The notes under the pieces: model-generated
Databases searched by the model: none
What the model saw: the letters and a program-made list of their open reading frames with translations, nothing else
Told to the model about the DNA's origin: nothing
Assembly (NCBI RefSeq): GCF_003054965.1
Contig: NZ_MIES01000026.1
Location: 682,001-746,000 of the forward strand
Direction: 5' to 3'
Source of the DNA: Saccharospirillum sp. MSK14-1
GTDB lineage: Bacteria > Pseudomonadota > Gammaproteobacteria > Pseudomonadales > Natronospirillaceae
DNA length: 64,000 nt
In this document: piece after piece, positions 36,446 to 45,588 of the stretch
How positions within the stretch are numbered: position 1 is the first letter of the stretch
Layout of the letters: every line of letters begins with the position of its first letter
Translations under genes and position numbers: made by a program

Positions 36446-37483
36446 ATGGACATTAAAGCCGCGTTGAAACGCATCTCGGAACACGGACATTTCAGTCAGG
36501 ATGAAATGCAGGCGGTGATGCGCCTGATCATGACCGGTGAATGCACCGATGCCCAGATTGGCGCCTTCCTGATGGGCTTGCGCATGAAGGGTGAAACCAT
36601 CGAGGAAATCACTGGCGCGGCCATGGTGATGCGCGAGTTGTCATCCAAGGTTGAGGTGAACGGCGATCATCTGATTGATACCTGTGGCACCGGTGGCGAT
36701 GGCCAGGATTTGTTCAACGTTTCGACCGCCGCGGCCTTTGTGGCCGCTGCTGCCGGTGCTCGGGTTGCCAAGCACGGAAACCGGGGCGTGTCATCCAGCT
36801 CTGGCAGTTCCGATCTGTTGGAAGCCGCAGGCATCAACATCAGCCTGACGCCGGAGCAAACGGCACGCGCGATTGATTCGGTGGGTGTGGGTTTTATGTT
36901 CGCTCCAGCCCATCACTCAGCGATGAAACATGCCATTGGCCCACGCAAAGAATTGGGCATGCGCACCATCTTTAATCTGATTGGCCCGCTGACCAATCCG
37001 GCCGGTGTGAAGCGCCAGGTGATCGGTGTGTTCAGCGCCAACCTGTGCGAACCGCTGGCCAATGTGTTGCACCGTTTGGGCAGTGACCATGTGCTGGTTG
37101 TGCATTCGCGCGATGGCCTCGATGAGTTCAGTATCGGCGGCGCAACCGAAGTGGCGGAGTTGAAAAACGGTGAGGTGACCACCTACACCGTGCGCCCGGA
37201 AGACGTGGGTTTGGCGACTCAGGGCTTGTCCGGTCTGGCGGTTAGCTCGGCGCAACAGAGTTATCAATTGATTCGCGAAGCGCTGAGCGGTGCCGACGAT
37301 GAAGTCGCGGCCCGCGCGGCGGATTTGATTGCATTCAACGCCGGTGCGGCCATCTACACCGCGGGCGTAGCGCAAACATTGGAAGCCGGTGTGTCGATGG
37401 CACAGGATGCCATTTCTACCGGTTTGGCGTTTGAAAAAATGAAAGAACTGGCGGCCTTTACGGACGCGTTGGCAGGGGCCTGA
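36446..37483 (+). CDS. trpD: Anthranilate phosphoribosyltransferase
   Basis: 345 residues. Joins anthranilate and PRPP in tryptophan synthesis. The PRPP-binding motif [17 protein letters not shown] and [18 protein letters not shown] are intact, as is [25 protein letters not shown] lies before the ATG. It overlaps trpC by one base (TGATG), giving coupled translation. Confidence 0.97.
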   Translation: MDIKAALKRISEHGHFSQDEMQAVMRLIMTGECTDAQIGAFLMGLRMKGETIEEITGAAMVMRELSSKVEVNGDHLIDTCGTGGDGQDLFNVSTAAAFVAAAAGARVAKHGNRGVSSSSGSSDLLEAAGINISLTPEQTARAIDSVGVGFMFAPAHHSAMKHAIGPRKELGMRTIFNLIGPLTNPAGVKRQVIGVFSANLCEPLANVLHRLGSDHVLVVHSRDGLDEFSIGGATEVAELKNGEVTTYTVRPEDVGLATQGLSGLAVSSAQQSYQLIREALSGADDEVAARAADLIAFNAGAAIYTAGVAQTLEAGVSMAQDAISTGLAFEKMKELAAFTDALAGA

Positions 37484-38286
37484 TGAACGACACTCCGACC
37501 ATTTTAAAGAAAATTCTGGCGCGCAAAGCCGAAGAAATTGCAGAGCGCTCGGCGCAGGTTTCCGTCAGCGATCTGGAGCAACGCTTTGAGGAGCAGCCGG
37601 CACCACGCGGTTTCGCCCGCGCGATGACCGAGCGCGTGCAGCGCGGACAATCGGCAGTGATTGCTGAAGTCAAAAAGGCGTCGCCCTCGAAAGGCGTGTT
37701 GCGTGAAAATTTCGATCCGGCAGCCATCGCTCGCAGTTATGAAAAAGGCGGTGCGGCCTGTTTGTCGGTGCTGACTGATCGCGATTTTTTTCAGGGTCAT
37801 GAAGACTATTTGAAAGCCGCACGCGCGGCCTGTTCATTGCCGGTTATCCGCAAAGATTTTCTGGTTGACCCGTATCAAATTACCGAAGCACGTGCCATCG
37901 GTTCTGACTGCATTTTGTTGATTGTCGCCGCCTTGCAACCAGCGCAATTAAAAGCCTTGCACGATCAGGCCATAGAGCTGGGCATGGACGTGTTGGTGGA
38001 AGTTCACAACGCTGAGGAAATGCGTCAGGCACTGATGTTGTCGACACCGTTAATCGGCATTAACAACCGTGATCTGCACACCTTTAATTTAACGCTCGAT
38101 ACGACATTGACGCTGAAAGACATGGTCGATGACGGCCGTACCTTGATTACCGAAAGCGGCATTCTCGAACCGGCCGATGTGCAGTTGATGAAGTCGGAAG
38201 GCATTCACGGTTTTCTGGTGGGCGAAGCTTTTATGCGTGCGGATGATCCCGGTTCACGTTTGAATGAATTGTTTGGAGTTGTCTGA
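37483..38286 (+). CDS. trpC: Indole-3-glycerol phosphate synthase
   Basis: 267 residues, single-function TIM barrel, not fused to TrpF. Catalytic and phosphate segments are [43 protein letters not shown] and [10 protein letters not shown]. It closes the indole ring in tryptophan synthesis. Its stop overlaps the start of a small membrane protein gene by one base. Confidence 0.97.
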   Translation: MNDTPTILKKILARKAEEIAERSAQVSVSDLEQRFEEQPAPRGFARAMTERVQRGQSAVIAEVKKASPSKGVLRENFDPAAIARSYEKGGAACLSVLTDRDFFQGHEDYLKAARAACSLPVIRKDFLVDPYQITEARAIGSDCILLIVAALQPAQLKALHDQAIELGMDVLVEVHNAEEMRQALMLSTPLIGINNRDLHTFNLTLDTTLTLKDMVDDGRTLITESGILEPADVQLMKSEGIHGFLVGEAFMRADDPGSRLNELFGVV

Positions 38287-38465
38287 TGCCACCCATCGTT
38301 ACCATTTTACTGGTTTTATTTGTTGCCATTGTGATCGTGCTCAAGGTGACCTCGGCGCGGGGTTCTGAAGTCTCTGACGAACAGATGGCAATGTACAGCA
38401 AATGGATTCGTATCCTGGTTCCGCTGGTGTTGATTGCCTTTGCGATTCGGTACTTTTTCTTTTAA
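38286..38465 (+). CDS. Small two-helix membrane protein downstream of trpC
   Basis: 59 residues. Two hydrophobic helices (about 4-20, PIVTILLVLFVAIVIVL, and 44-59, ILVPLVLIAFAIRYFFF) flank a short polar loop with SARGSEVSDEQMAMYSKW. The ATG shares one base with the trpC stop (TGATG), so it is probably translated by coupling. I do not recognise the family. The stop codon lies within a 13-bp palindrome. Because it is coupled to trpC I regard it as a real gene, but the evidence is context and composition only. Confidence 0.65.
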   Translation: MPPIVTILLVLFVAIVIVLKVTSARGSEVSDEQMAMYSKWIRILVPLVLIAFAIRYFFF

Positions 38466-38485
38466 GCGTTTAGCTTAAAAGAAAA
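38455..38485. terminator. Palindrome over the stop codon of the small membrane gene
   Basis: A perfect 13-bp stem TTTTCTTTTAAGC and GCTTAAAAGAAAA around a 5-base loop. The stop TAA (38463-38465) lies in the left arm. It could act as a weak terminator of the trp operon, although the stem is AT-rich and the bases after it are not a U run. Confidence 0.5.
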
Positions 38486-38490
38486 TGCAA

Positions 38491-38586
38491 GACGCTTAAC
38501 GGGAGACGGGAGACGCTTAGTCGCGAAACCCGTCGTGACGCTAATCGGCGTCTCCCGCCAGCGAAGCATGCGTTAAGCGCCTCCCG
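38491..38586. repeat. CGGGAGACGC inverted-repeat element (family B, copy 1)
   Basis: The gap between the trp operon and deaD carries nested inverted repeats: CGGGAGACGC (38507-38516) with GCGTCTCCCG (38548-38557), and ACGCTTAACG (38492-38501) with CGTTAAGCG (38571-38579). The CGGGAGACGC core recurs at 43988-44033 in another convergent gap. No protein is encoded. Confidence 0.75.
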
Positions 38587-38588
38587 TT

Positions 38589-40385
38589 TTAAGAAGCGTC
38601 CTTACCTTTGCGATGCGGCGCTTTTGCCCGCGGCTTGCGTGGTGCGCCTTTCGGCTTATCACCTTTGGGCTTGTCGCTGCGTGAACGATCACCGCGTGGC
38701 GCGTCCTTGTCATCGTCATGCCAGACACGCAGATGCAGCGGACGACCTTTCACCCGGGTTTTGCGCAGCTGCTCGAAAATTTCTTTCGGCATGCCGGTCG
38801 GTAAGTCGACCAGGGTGTAGCTGTCGCGGATGGAGATGTTGTTGATAAAGCGACCTTCGATGCCGGCTTCGTTGGCGATGGCGCCAACGATGTTGCCCGG
38901 TTCGACGCCGTCTTTGCGACCCACATCCAGACGGTATTTCTGCGCATCGTAATCGAGCGGTTTGTCGGGCTTGGGTCCGCGTTCACGGCGTTCGCCACGT
39001 TCGCGACGTGGACGCTCACCGCGTTCACCGCGCTCGGCACGTTCACGTGGTGGGCGTGGTTTTGGATCTTCCGGGATCTGCAGCGGACGATCTTCCTGCG
39101 CCATCATGGTCAAAGCAGCCGCCAGATCGCGCAGCTCGATGCCATCGCTTTCCACCCAGCCATCGACCAGCGCGCGGAAAAAACCGAGGTCGGCGGTTTC
39201 GATGCGGTTTTCCAGATCGGCGCGGAAAGCCGCGGCGCGATGTTCGCCCAGTTCAGCCGCGTTCGGCAGCGGATACGGTTTGATGACCGCTTTGGTGACG
39301 CGTTCGATGTCGCGCAGCAAACGACGCTCGCGCGGTTTGACGAACATGATCGCCTTGCCAGAGCGGCCGGCACGACCGGTACGACCAATGCGGTGAATGT
39401 AGGTTTGTACGTCACCGGGAATGTCCCAGTTGATGACGTGACTGATGCGTTCAACGTCCAGACCGCGAGCGGCGACGTCGGTGGCAATCAACAAATCCAG
39501 CTTACCTTTCTTGAACTGGTTGATGATGTCTTCACGCTGTTTCTGAGCAACGTCGCCACTGATGGCGGTACAGGCATGACCGCGGGCCGCGAGTTTTTCC
39601 GCCAGGAACTGGCTTTCTACCTTGGTGCGGACAAACAGAATAACGGCGTTCCATTCTTCCACTTCCAGAATGCGGGTCAGGGCATCCAGCTTGTCGATGC
39701 CGCCCACGTGCCAGACAAACTGCTCAATGTTGCCCAGTGAGGTTTCGTTCGCCTTAATTTCGATGCGTGTCGGGTTTTTCAGGTATTGCTGAGTCAGGCG
39801 TTTAACCTGCGGCATCATGGTCGCCGAGAACAAGGCGACCTGCTTTTCCGCCGGGGTGTGTTCGAGAATCCAGTCGATGTCTTCAACAAAACCCATGCGC
39901 AGCATTTCGTCGGCTTCATCGAGCACCAGATGGCGCAGGTTCGACAGGTCGAGGGAATTACGACGCAAGTGATCCATCACCCGGCCCGGTGTGCCGACGA
40001 TGACTTGTGGGTTTTGCTTCAGGCCGCGCAACTGGTTGCGCATATCGGCACCGCCGTAAATCGGCAGTACGTGAAAGTTGGGCAGGTCTTTGGCGTACGC
40101 CTGGAAGGCCTCGGCAACCTGAATGGCCAACTCACGCGTTGGGCACAGCACCAGCGTTTGCGGTTCGCGGCTGTTGGTGTCCATGCGGCTGAGCAGCGGC
40201 AGTGCAAAGGCTGCGGTTTTACCAGTACCGGTCTGCGCCAGGCCAAGTACATCCTGACCGTCCAAAACCGCAGGAATGGCTTGTTGCTGAATGGGAGTGG
40301 GGGTTTCGTAACCCAGGCGGCTCAAAGTTTCGAGCAACGCCGGAGCCAGGCCCAGTTCAGAGAAATGGGGGCTTTCAGTTGTCAT
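38589..40385 (-). CDS. deaD: DEAD-box ATP-dependent RNA helicase DeaD/CsdA
   Basis: 598 residues from the ATG at 40385, preceded by GAGG; the frame reaches 40616 without family sequence. Helicase core motifs: AQTGTGKTAAFALP, PTRELAIQ, TPGRVMDHL, VLDEADEML, FSATMMP, ATDVAARGLDVER and HRIGRTGRAG. A DbpA-type RNA-binding domain (RLDVGRKDGVEPGNIVGAI) and a basic, Arg/Gly-rich tail rich in GER and KPK repeats follow. Unwinds RNA in ribosome assembly and cold growth. The 247 bases before it hold no gene and may form the long leader usual for cold-shock helicases. Confidence 0.95.
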   Translation of the reverse strand: MTTESPHFSELGLAPALLETLSRLGYETPTPIQQQAIPAVLDGQDVLGLAQTGTGKTAAFALPLLSRMDTNSREPQTLVLCPTRELAIQVAEAFQAYAKDLPNFHVLPIYGGADMRNQLRGLKQNPQVIVGTPGRVMDHLRRNSLDLSNLRHLVLDEADEMLRMGFVEDIDWILEHTPAEKQVALFSATMMPQVKRLTQQYLKNPTRIEIKANETSLGNIEQFVWHVGGIDKLDALTRILEVEEWNAVILFVRTKVESQFLAEKLAARGHACTAISGDVAQKQREDIINQFKKGKLDLLIATDVAARGLDVERISHVINWDIPGDVQTYIHRIGRTGRAGRSGKAIMFVKPRERRLLRDIERVTKAVIKPYPLPNAAELGEHRAAAFRADLENRIETADLGFFRALVDGWVESDGIELRDLAAALTMMAQEDRPLQIPEDPKPRPPRERAERGERGERPRRERGERRERGPKPDKPLDYDAQKYRLDVGRKDGVEPGNIVGAIANEAGIEGRFINNISIRDSYTLVDLPTGMPKEIFEQLRKTRVKGRPLHLRVWHDDDKDAPRGDRSRSDKPKGDKPKGAPRKPRAKAPHRKGKDAS

Positions 40386-40632
40386 GCTATTTTCCTCGAG
40401 GTCCGGCATTGGCCGGATACAGACTGCGACAGGAGCCTGTGTTCGAGGGCGATACAGAGTGGAAACGTATCGGGCACAACCGCCGAAGCGGGATCGACTA
40501 ACGGGCTCCTTACCAACCCCTGGCGCTGTGACGTTTCGTCGGGCCGGGGGCAAAGGGGCGCGGAGTATAGCGAAGCGCATCGCCGCTGTCTGTTTTTTTG
40601 TGCACCTAAGTGTCAATCAGTGGCTACAGGCG

Positions 40633-42288
40633 TTACAGCTCGCGAATCACATCCTGATGGGCATCGTCGCGTTGGCGACCGGTCAGTTCTTCGGCCTGGC
40701 CGTGTTGCATGCGAATCAGCCGGTCGGCCTGATCGAAATACTGATTGTCATGGCTGATGGCAATGACGGTGATGCCGGCGCGCTTCAGCTGCGGCAAGAT
40801 GTCGCGATAGAAGGTGCGGCGGAATTGCGGGTCCTGATCGGCGGCCCATTCATCGAGCAGCAACACCGAGCGTTGTTCGGCCAGCGCCAGCATCAGTGCC
40901 AGGCGTTTTTTCTGACCTTGCGACAGTTTCAGGTGATCGAAGCGGTGGTTGTGCAGCGTGACTTTGTGATCGATTTCCAGACGACGCAGCCATTCATCAA
41001 TACGGGCTTCATCGGCCTCGGCATCGTCTTTGCCGGTCACGCGGCTGAACAGATGGAAGTCGGTGAATACTGAGGCGAAGCAATGTCGGTAGGCGGCGCG
41101 ATGGTTGTCGTCGATCACCACGTCGTCCAGCCGGATGGTGCCGGCGTCGGGCTGATAGAGGCCGGTGATCAGCATTGCCAGCGTCGATTTACCGCTGCCG
41201 TTTCCGCCGATGATAAACAGCGTTTCACCGCGTTCGATGTGCAGGTTCAATGGGCCGACGCTGAAGCTGCGGCCGCTGTCGTCGGCTGGATAGTCGAAAC
41301 GCACCTGGTCGAATTCAATACGCTGCCAGTCGGGGTTGGAGCGAGCATCCAAGTCAAAAGACGCGCGATGTTCGGCCAGCGTCAGGCTGTCGATTTTGTT
41401 GAACGCCACCTGAGCGCTGAGCAGCGTTGGGAAAGCACCCACGGCTTGCAGCAAAGGCGTGCGCAGATACAGCAAGGTCAGCGAGAAGGTCGCCGCGACG
41501 GTGGTGTTGGCCCAGCCCAGACTGTTGGCGAGGAAGAACACCCAGCCGATGGCGGCCAGCATCATGATGTTTGACCAGTTGATGGCACTCAGGTGAAAGG
41601 TATCGGCGCGGATCACATGATGGCGATAATCGCGGGCGTTGCTGTCGTAGTCGTCGGTGTAATGACGGTGCGCTCGGTGCCGGTTCAGCCGCAGTTCCTT
41701 GCGCCCGAGCACCAGGGTTTCGAAATCCTGAAACAGCCGGTCTTCACTGTGACGCACCGCTTCCAGATGACGGTACACACGCGCTACCAGCCAGCTGCCG
41801 GCGATGATGGTCAACGCAATCCAGCCCGCAGCGGCAAGCAACAGGCGCGGTGATAAATAGAACAGATAGGCCGAGGCGGCGAGTGTCAGGATCACGCCCT
41901 GAAACAGTTCGGGCAGGCGCACAAAGGCGAGCGTAATGGCGCGAATATCAGACGACAGGCTGGCGATGAGTTTCGGGCTACCCAGGCGATCAAGCTGCAA
42001 CACCGAGGTGTCGAGAATGCGTTTGACCAATTGGCCGCGAAAGTCATAAACGAAGTGATGACCCAGCCGCGTCAGTGTCCATTGCGAGGCCAGGGTGACG
42101 GCCATCAACACCAGAATCAGCAGCAGAAATTGTGGCAGTAACCACAGGCTCGGTTCGGGATGATCGATCAAACGGGTGTTGATAAAGGCGATGACGGCAA
42201 CACCCAGAGCGGCGCTGATCAGGTTGAGCAAGAGGATGGCGCTGAACGCCAGGCGGAAGTGTCGAAAAACAATCGCCAACAATTGCAT
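40633..42288 (-). CDS. yojI: YojI-type ABC exporter (permease fused to ATPase)
   Basis: 551 residues from the ATG at 42288. Six membrane helices (1-300) precede an ATPase with Walker A IIGGNGSGKSTLAML, signature LSQGQKKRLALML and Walker B SVLLLDEWAADQDPQFRRTF. The closing LTGRQRDDAHQD matches the E. coli YojI ending. YojI exports microcin J25 with TolC; the wider group includes siderophore-peptide exporters such as PvdE. No peptide synthetase gene is near, so the substrate is open. A weak Fur-like site lies upstream. Confidence 0.85.
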   Translation of the reverse strand: MQLLAIVFRHFRLAFSAILLLNLISAALGVAVIAFINTRLIDHPEPSLWLLPQFLLLILVLMAVTLASQWTLTRLGHHFVYDFRGQLVKRILDTSVLQLDRLGSPKLIASLSSDIRAITLAFVRLPELFQGVILTLAASAYLFYLSPRLLLAAAGWIALTIIAGSWLVARVYRHLEAVRHSEDRLFQDFETLVLGRKELRLNRHRAHRHYTDDYDSNARDYRHHVIRADTFHLSAINWSNIMMLAAIGWVFFLANSLGWANTTVAATFSLTLLYLRTPLLQAVGAFPTLLSAQVAFNKIDSLTLAEHRASFDLDARSNPDWQRIEFDQVRFDYPADDSGRSFSVGPLNLHIERGETLFIIGGNGSGKSTLAMLITGLYQPDAGTIRLDDVVIDDNHRAAYRHCFASVFTDFHLFSRVTGKDDAEADEARIDEWLRRLEIDHKVTLHNHRFDHLKLSQGQKKRLALMLALAEQRSVLLLDEWAADQDPQFRRTFYRDILPQLKRAGITVIAISHDNQYFDQADRLIRMQHGQAEELTGRQRDDAHQDVIREL

Positions 42289-42342
42289 GAGCTTACCCGA
42301 CCGTTGAATGGGCGGCGCAGTGTACTCTTTTTGTGACACAAC

Positions 42343-42358
42343 AAAAATGATTTGCATC
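42343..42358 (-). promoter_or_regulatory. Possible Fur-like box upstream of yojI
   Basis: On the minus strand GATGCAAATCATTTTT agrees at 12 of 16 positions with part of the classical Fur consensus (AATGATAATCATTATC). It is 55-70 bases before the yojI start. A match of this quality can occur by chance. Confidence 0.25.
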
Positions 42359-42488
42359 CGCGTTAAAAGGATTCAACGCCTGGGGAATGTGGTCATTTTC
42401 GCTGCGGATGAGTAAGCTACGGAGCCTTCGCAGCCACGGGTAGGGACAGCCGGGGCCATCCGTGTTTCATCCCAATTCAACAACCGGT

Positions 42489-43952
42489 ATGACCATGATT
42501 CCCGAGCATTATCCGACTCAGCCTGAACATCTTTGGCGCCATTTCTACTCCATTACCCAGATTCCGCGTCCATCCGGTCGTGAAGAAGCCGTCCGCGCGC
42601 ACATTGTCTCGCTGGCCGAGCAGCACGGCTTTGAGCACGCCGGCGATGCCGCCGGGAATCTGGTGGTGTACGTGCCCGCGTCGCCCGGCCATGAAGCCGC
42701 GCCGACGGTGGTGATTCAAAACCATCTCGATATGGTGACGGTCAAAACGGGCGACAAAGAACACGACTTCGACCATGACCCGCTGACGCTCAAGGTTGAA
42801 GATGGCTGGTTGAAAGCCGACCGCACCACCTTGGGAGCCGATAACGGCCTCGGTGCCGCAGCGGCGTTGGCGGTGATGACCGACCCGACGGTGGTGCATC
42901 CGGCGCTGGAATTGCTGTTCACCACCGAAGAAGAAACCGGATTGCACGGTGCGCTGGGTCTGGATGCGAGCCTGCTCAAAGGCACCCGCCTGATTAACCT
43001 CGACACCGAAGAGTGGCCGGAAATCTACATCGGCTGTGCCGGTGGATACGGCTATGCGGCCGGTCGGCAAATTATGATGAAGCGCCCGCGTCCGGGTTTG
43101 GTGAGTTATCGGCTGCATCTGAAGGGTCTGACCGGCGGCCATTCTGGCATTCAGATTCATCAGCAACTGGGCAATGCCAATAAGTTGTTGGGCGAACTGC
43201 TCAAAGACGCCGTCGAGCTGGATTGGCAATTAAGTCGGATGCGCGGTGGCGTGGCGCACAATGTCATTGCCCGCGAAGCCTCGGCGGATCTGTTTTTAAA
43301 TACCGATCAACTGGATGACTGGCAGCGTTTGGCCGATGCCGCTCGCGAGCGCTGGCTGAGCTTTTTGCCCGACAGCGATCATGGCCTGCAATGGAGTCTG
43401 GAACCGGTTGAGGTCGAGGAACCGCTGGTCGCTTCCAGCGCCGATACCCGCACCTTGCTGAACCTGCTCAGCGTGATGCCGCACGGGGCGCAGCGTTATA
43501 ACCTGAATCAGCCCGCTGACCTGGTGGATCTGAGCGTTAACCTGGCCACGGTGTCGCTGCGTGAAGACGAATTCAAACTGCAAACCAGCCTGCGCTTTTT
43601 CAACGCTGACGAAGCCAGACCGCTGCAACAACATCTGGAAGCGCTGTTTGAAACCTTCGGTCTGGTGCCGCAGGTGATTCTGGATTACCCGGGCTGGAAC
43701 CCGGATTTTGGCAGCGATCTGGTCGCTCGCACGCGGGCCTTGGCGACTCAACAGCTGGACCGCGAACCGCAATTAAAAGCGATTCACGCCGGTCTGGAAT
43801 GCGGCATTCTCAAAAGCAAAAAACCGGATTTGGATATGGTCTCGTTCGGCCCGACCATTCTGGGCGCACACAGCCCGGTCGAGCGTTTGGAGATCGCGAC
43901 GGTGGAACCGTTTTGGGAATTGTTGAAGGCGTTGTTGGCGGATCTGGCGTAA
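42489..43952 (+). CDS. pepD: Aminoacyl-histidine dipeptidase (beta-Ala-His dipeptidase)
   Basis: 487 residues from the ATG at 42489 (another ATG at 42495). M20-family metallopeptidase: QNHLDMVTVK and TTLGADNGLGAAAALA (metal ligands), TTEEETGLHGALGLD (catalytic and metal glutamates), and LKGLTGGHSGIQIH in the lid domain, ending HAGLECGIL. Splits Xaa-His dipeptides in the cytoplasm. It stands alone, divergent from yojI and converging on the YbaK-HDOD gene; its stop codon is in the loop of a small palindrome. Confidence 0.95.
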   Translation: MTMIPEHYPTQPEHLWRHFYSITQIPRPSGREEAVRAHIVSLAEQHGFEHAGDAAGNLVVYVPASPGHEAAPTVVIQNHLDMVTVKTGDKEHDFDHDPLTLKVEDGWLKADRTTLGADNGLGAAAALAVMTDPTVVHPALELLFTTEEETGLHGALGLDASLLKGTRLINLDTEEWPEIYIGCAGGYGYAAGRQIMMKRPRPGLVSYRLHLKGLTGGHSGIQIHQQLGNANKLLGELLKDAVELDWQLSRMRGGVAHNVIAREASADLFLNTDQLDDWQRLADAARERWLSFLPDSDHGLQWSLEPVEVEEPLVASSADTRTLLNLLSVMPHGAQRYNLNQPADLVDLSVNLATVSLREDEFKLQTSLRFFNADEARPLQQHLEALFETFGLVPQVILDYPGWNPDFGSDLVARTRALATQQLDREPQLKAIHAGLECGILKSKKPDLDMVSFGPTILGAHSPVERLEIATVEPFWELLKALLADLA

Positions 43953-43961
43953 GCCAGATCC
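43940..43961. terminator. Palindrome over the pepD stop codon
   Basis: A perfect 9-bp stem GGATCTGGC-GTAA-GCCAGATCC, with the pepD TAA in the loop. It would form on pepD message immediately at the end of translation. No U run follows. Confidence 0.5.
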
Positions 43962-43987
43962 GGGAAACGCTGGACGCACGCTTCGCT

Positions 43988-44033
43988 GACGGGAGACGCT
44001 TGTTAGCAGAAGACCTAGCTGGCGTCTCCCGTC
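43988..44033. repeat. CGGGAGACGC inverted-repeat element (family B, copy 2)
   Basis: Perfect 12-base arms GACGGGAGACGC (43988-43999) and GCGTCTCCCGTC (44022-44033) around 22 bases. A second CTCCCGTC follows at once. It lies between two convergent genes, each ending in its own stop-codon palindrome, and shares its core with the element at 38491-38586. Confidence 0.75.
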
Positions 44034-44052
44034 TCCCGTCTAGCGTCAAGCA

Positions 44053-44077
44053 GAGTTAATCGCCAAGCGATTAACTC
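44053..44077. terminator. Palindrome over the stop codon of the YbaK-HDOD gene
   Basis: A perfect 11-bp stem GAGTTAATCGC-CAA-GCGATTAACTC. On the minus strand the stop TAA (44073-44071) lies in the stem. It may help end transcription between the convergent genes. Confidence 0.5.
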
Positions 44078-45468
44078 TCAAGTCCCTGCACAATAATCGC
44101 CAATTGATCACGCGCGTCGCGGATTTCCTGAATGGCGTCTTCGGCTTCTTCCGGGTCCAGATGCAGGTAATCATAAACCGCCGGATCGAACTCCTGTTCG
44201 GCGCCCGGCAGTAAGCCATGCTTTTGCAGCAGATGGTTGGCCAGGTACACCAGTTGGGCGTGATCGGCGTGTGCGCCCTGGTAATGCGGTTCGACCTGGT
44301 AGCGAATGCCCAGGCAAACCTCGTTTGGCATTTTCCAGTAGTGCAGGAGCGCGGCGGCAATCTGATCACCCGTGATGCCGAGCAGGTGCTGTTCAATGTG
44401 CTGATGCGGCAAATGTCGATTGCTTTCCATCATCCGGCAGGTGGCGGAAAAGTGCGGACGGAAGGCGTGCGCCAGAATCAGATAACCAAAGTTGTGCAGC
44501 AGACCGGTGAGGTAAACCAGACCAAAACCGGGACGGAATTCGCGCGGAATTTTAGCCAGTAAGGCACCGCAGGTTGCGGCCACGAAGACGGCGCGCGTCC
44601 AGTAAGATGAAAACCCTTCGGGCTGGTCGTCCGGCATGTCCAATGTTTTACCGAGTGCCAGGCCGAGCGCCAGATTCATCACCAGATCGTAACCGAGCAC
44701 CCGCACGATGGCGTCCTGCACCGATTTAATCGAGCCGGGTGCGGCGTAATAGGAAGAGCTGGCCCAGCTGACCACCTGAGCGGCAAGGCTGGGGTCTTTT
44801 TCGACAATGCGACTGAGTTTGGTGATGTCGGCATCGGGGTCCGCGCGCAAACGAATGATCGACTGAGCGGTTTCGGACAGCGGTGGAATTTCCAGCGTTT
44901 CAGACAGCCGCTGACGAATGCGCAGCGCGGTAAAGCTGGTGACGGCGCGATCAATTTCCACCTGATCGTGCGCGAACACACCGAGATCATCGATGTCGGG
45001 CAGCGCGCCGGGCAGGTCGACGCACAGATCCAGAATGCGGGTGCTGTCTCTGTGTTTGAGTTCGGCGCCATTGCGCACCCGGATCAGCTTGTCGCTGTTG
45101 CCCGAGTGCACGAAAAAGTCTTCGGCCTGAAACAGCCGTTCGTCGATCAGGGTTTCGGCGTCGACCAGATCATCGAACGCTGGCAGGGTGTTGACCGATA
45201 ACTTGGCTTTGATGCGATCGATGTCGAGCGTGGTCAGCGGTTCGAGTTTACGACCGGTCTGGCGCTGGATTTTCTCAAGGTCCAGTAACGTATCAGAGCG
45301 GAAAAATACCTGGACGAGACCAAAGGTATCTCTCAAAAGAGTCACTTCTGCGCGCATGTCTTTGACGTCGGTTGGTCCGGTTTCAGGCTGAATACCGTGT
45401 TTGCGTAGGTGTTGTTTAACCAGAAAGGGCAGGTCGGAAAGGTGCGGTTCGGCCATGGCTTTCTGCAT
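44071..45468 (-). CDS. YbaK-like deacylase and HDOD domain fusion protein
   Basis: 465 residues. The N-terminal 160 residues (LPFLVKQHLRKHGI, then LSVNTLPAFDDLVDAETLID) resemble the YbaK/aminoacyl-tRNA deacylase fold. Residues about 185-400 form an HDOD domain (IPPLSETAQSIIRLRADPDA, VVSWASSSYYAAPGSIKSVQ, GLLHNFGYLILAHAF). HDOD proteins are helical signalling platforms and lack the metal residues of true HD phosphodiesterases. The same fusion is known next to recG in Pseudomonas. Starts at 45468 and 45456 are both possible, neither with a strong SD. Confidence 0.85.
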   Translation of the reverse strand: MQKAMAEPHLSDLPFLVKQHLRKHGIQPETGPTDVKDMRAEVTLLRDTFGLVQVFFRSDTLLDLEKIQRQTGRKLEPLTTLDIDRIKAKLSVNTLPAFDDLVDAETLIDERLFQAEDFFVHSGNSDKLIRVRNGAELKHRDSTRILDLCVDLPGALPDIDDLGVFAHDQVEIDRAVTSFTALRIRQRLSETLEIPPLSETAQSIIRLRADPDADITKLSRIVEKDPSLAAQVVSWASSSYYAAPGSIKSVQDAIVRVLGYDLVMNLALGLALGKTLDMPDDQPEGFSSYWTRAVFVAATCGALLAKIPREFRPGFGLVYLTGLLHNFGYLILAHAFRPHFSATCRMMESNRHLPHQHIEQHLLGITGDQIAAALLHYWKMPNEVCLGIRYQVEPHYQGAHADHAQLVYLANHLLQKHGLLPGAEQEFDPAVYDYLHLDPEEAEDAIQEIRDARDQLAIIVQGLES

Positions 45469-45588
45469 GGGGTGTGGTTCCTTTTATCATCCGTGATCAA
45501 CAGCCCACAAACTATGGTAGCCGTTTTGCCGTTCCGCAACCTTGGTTCGGCGTAAAAAAAGAGCCCTGCGACGAAAAGGCCGATTTGG

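Noticed and set aside
39786-40757. Open frame of 323 codons on the plus strand.
   Set aside because: Antisense to deaD and its upstream region; sequence is Gln/His/Arg-rich shadow coding.
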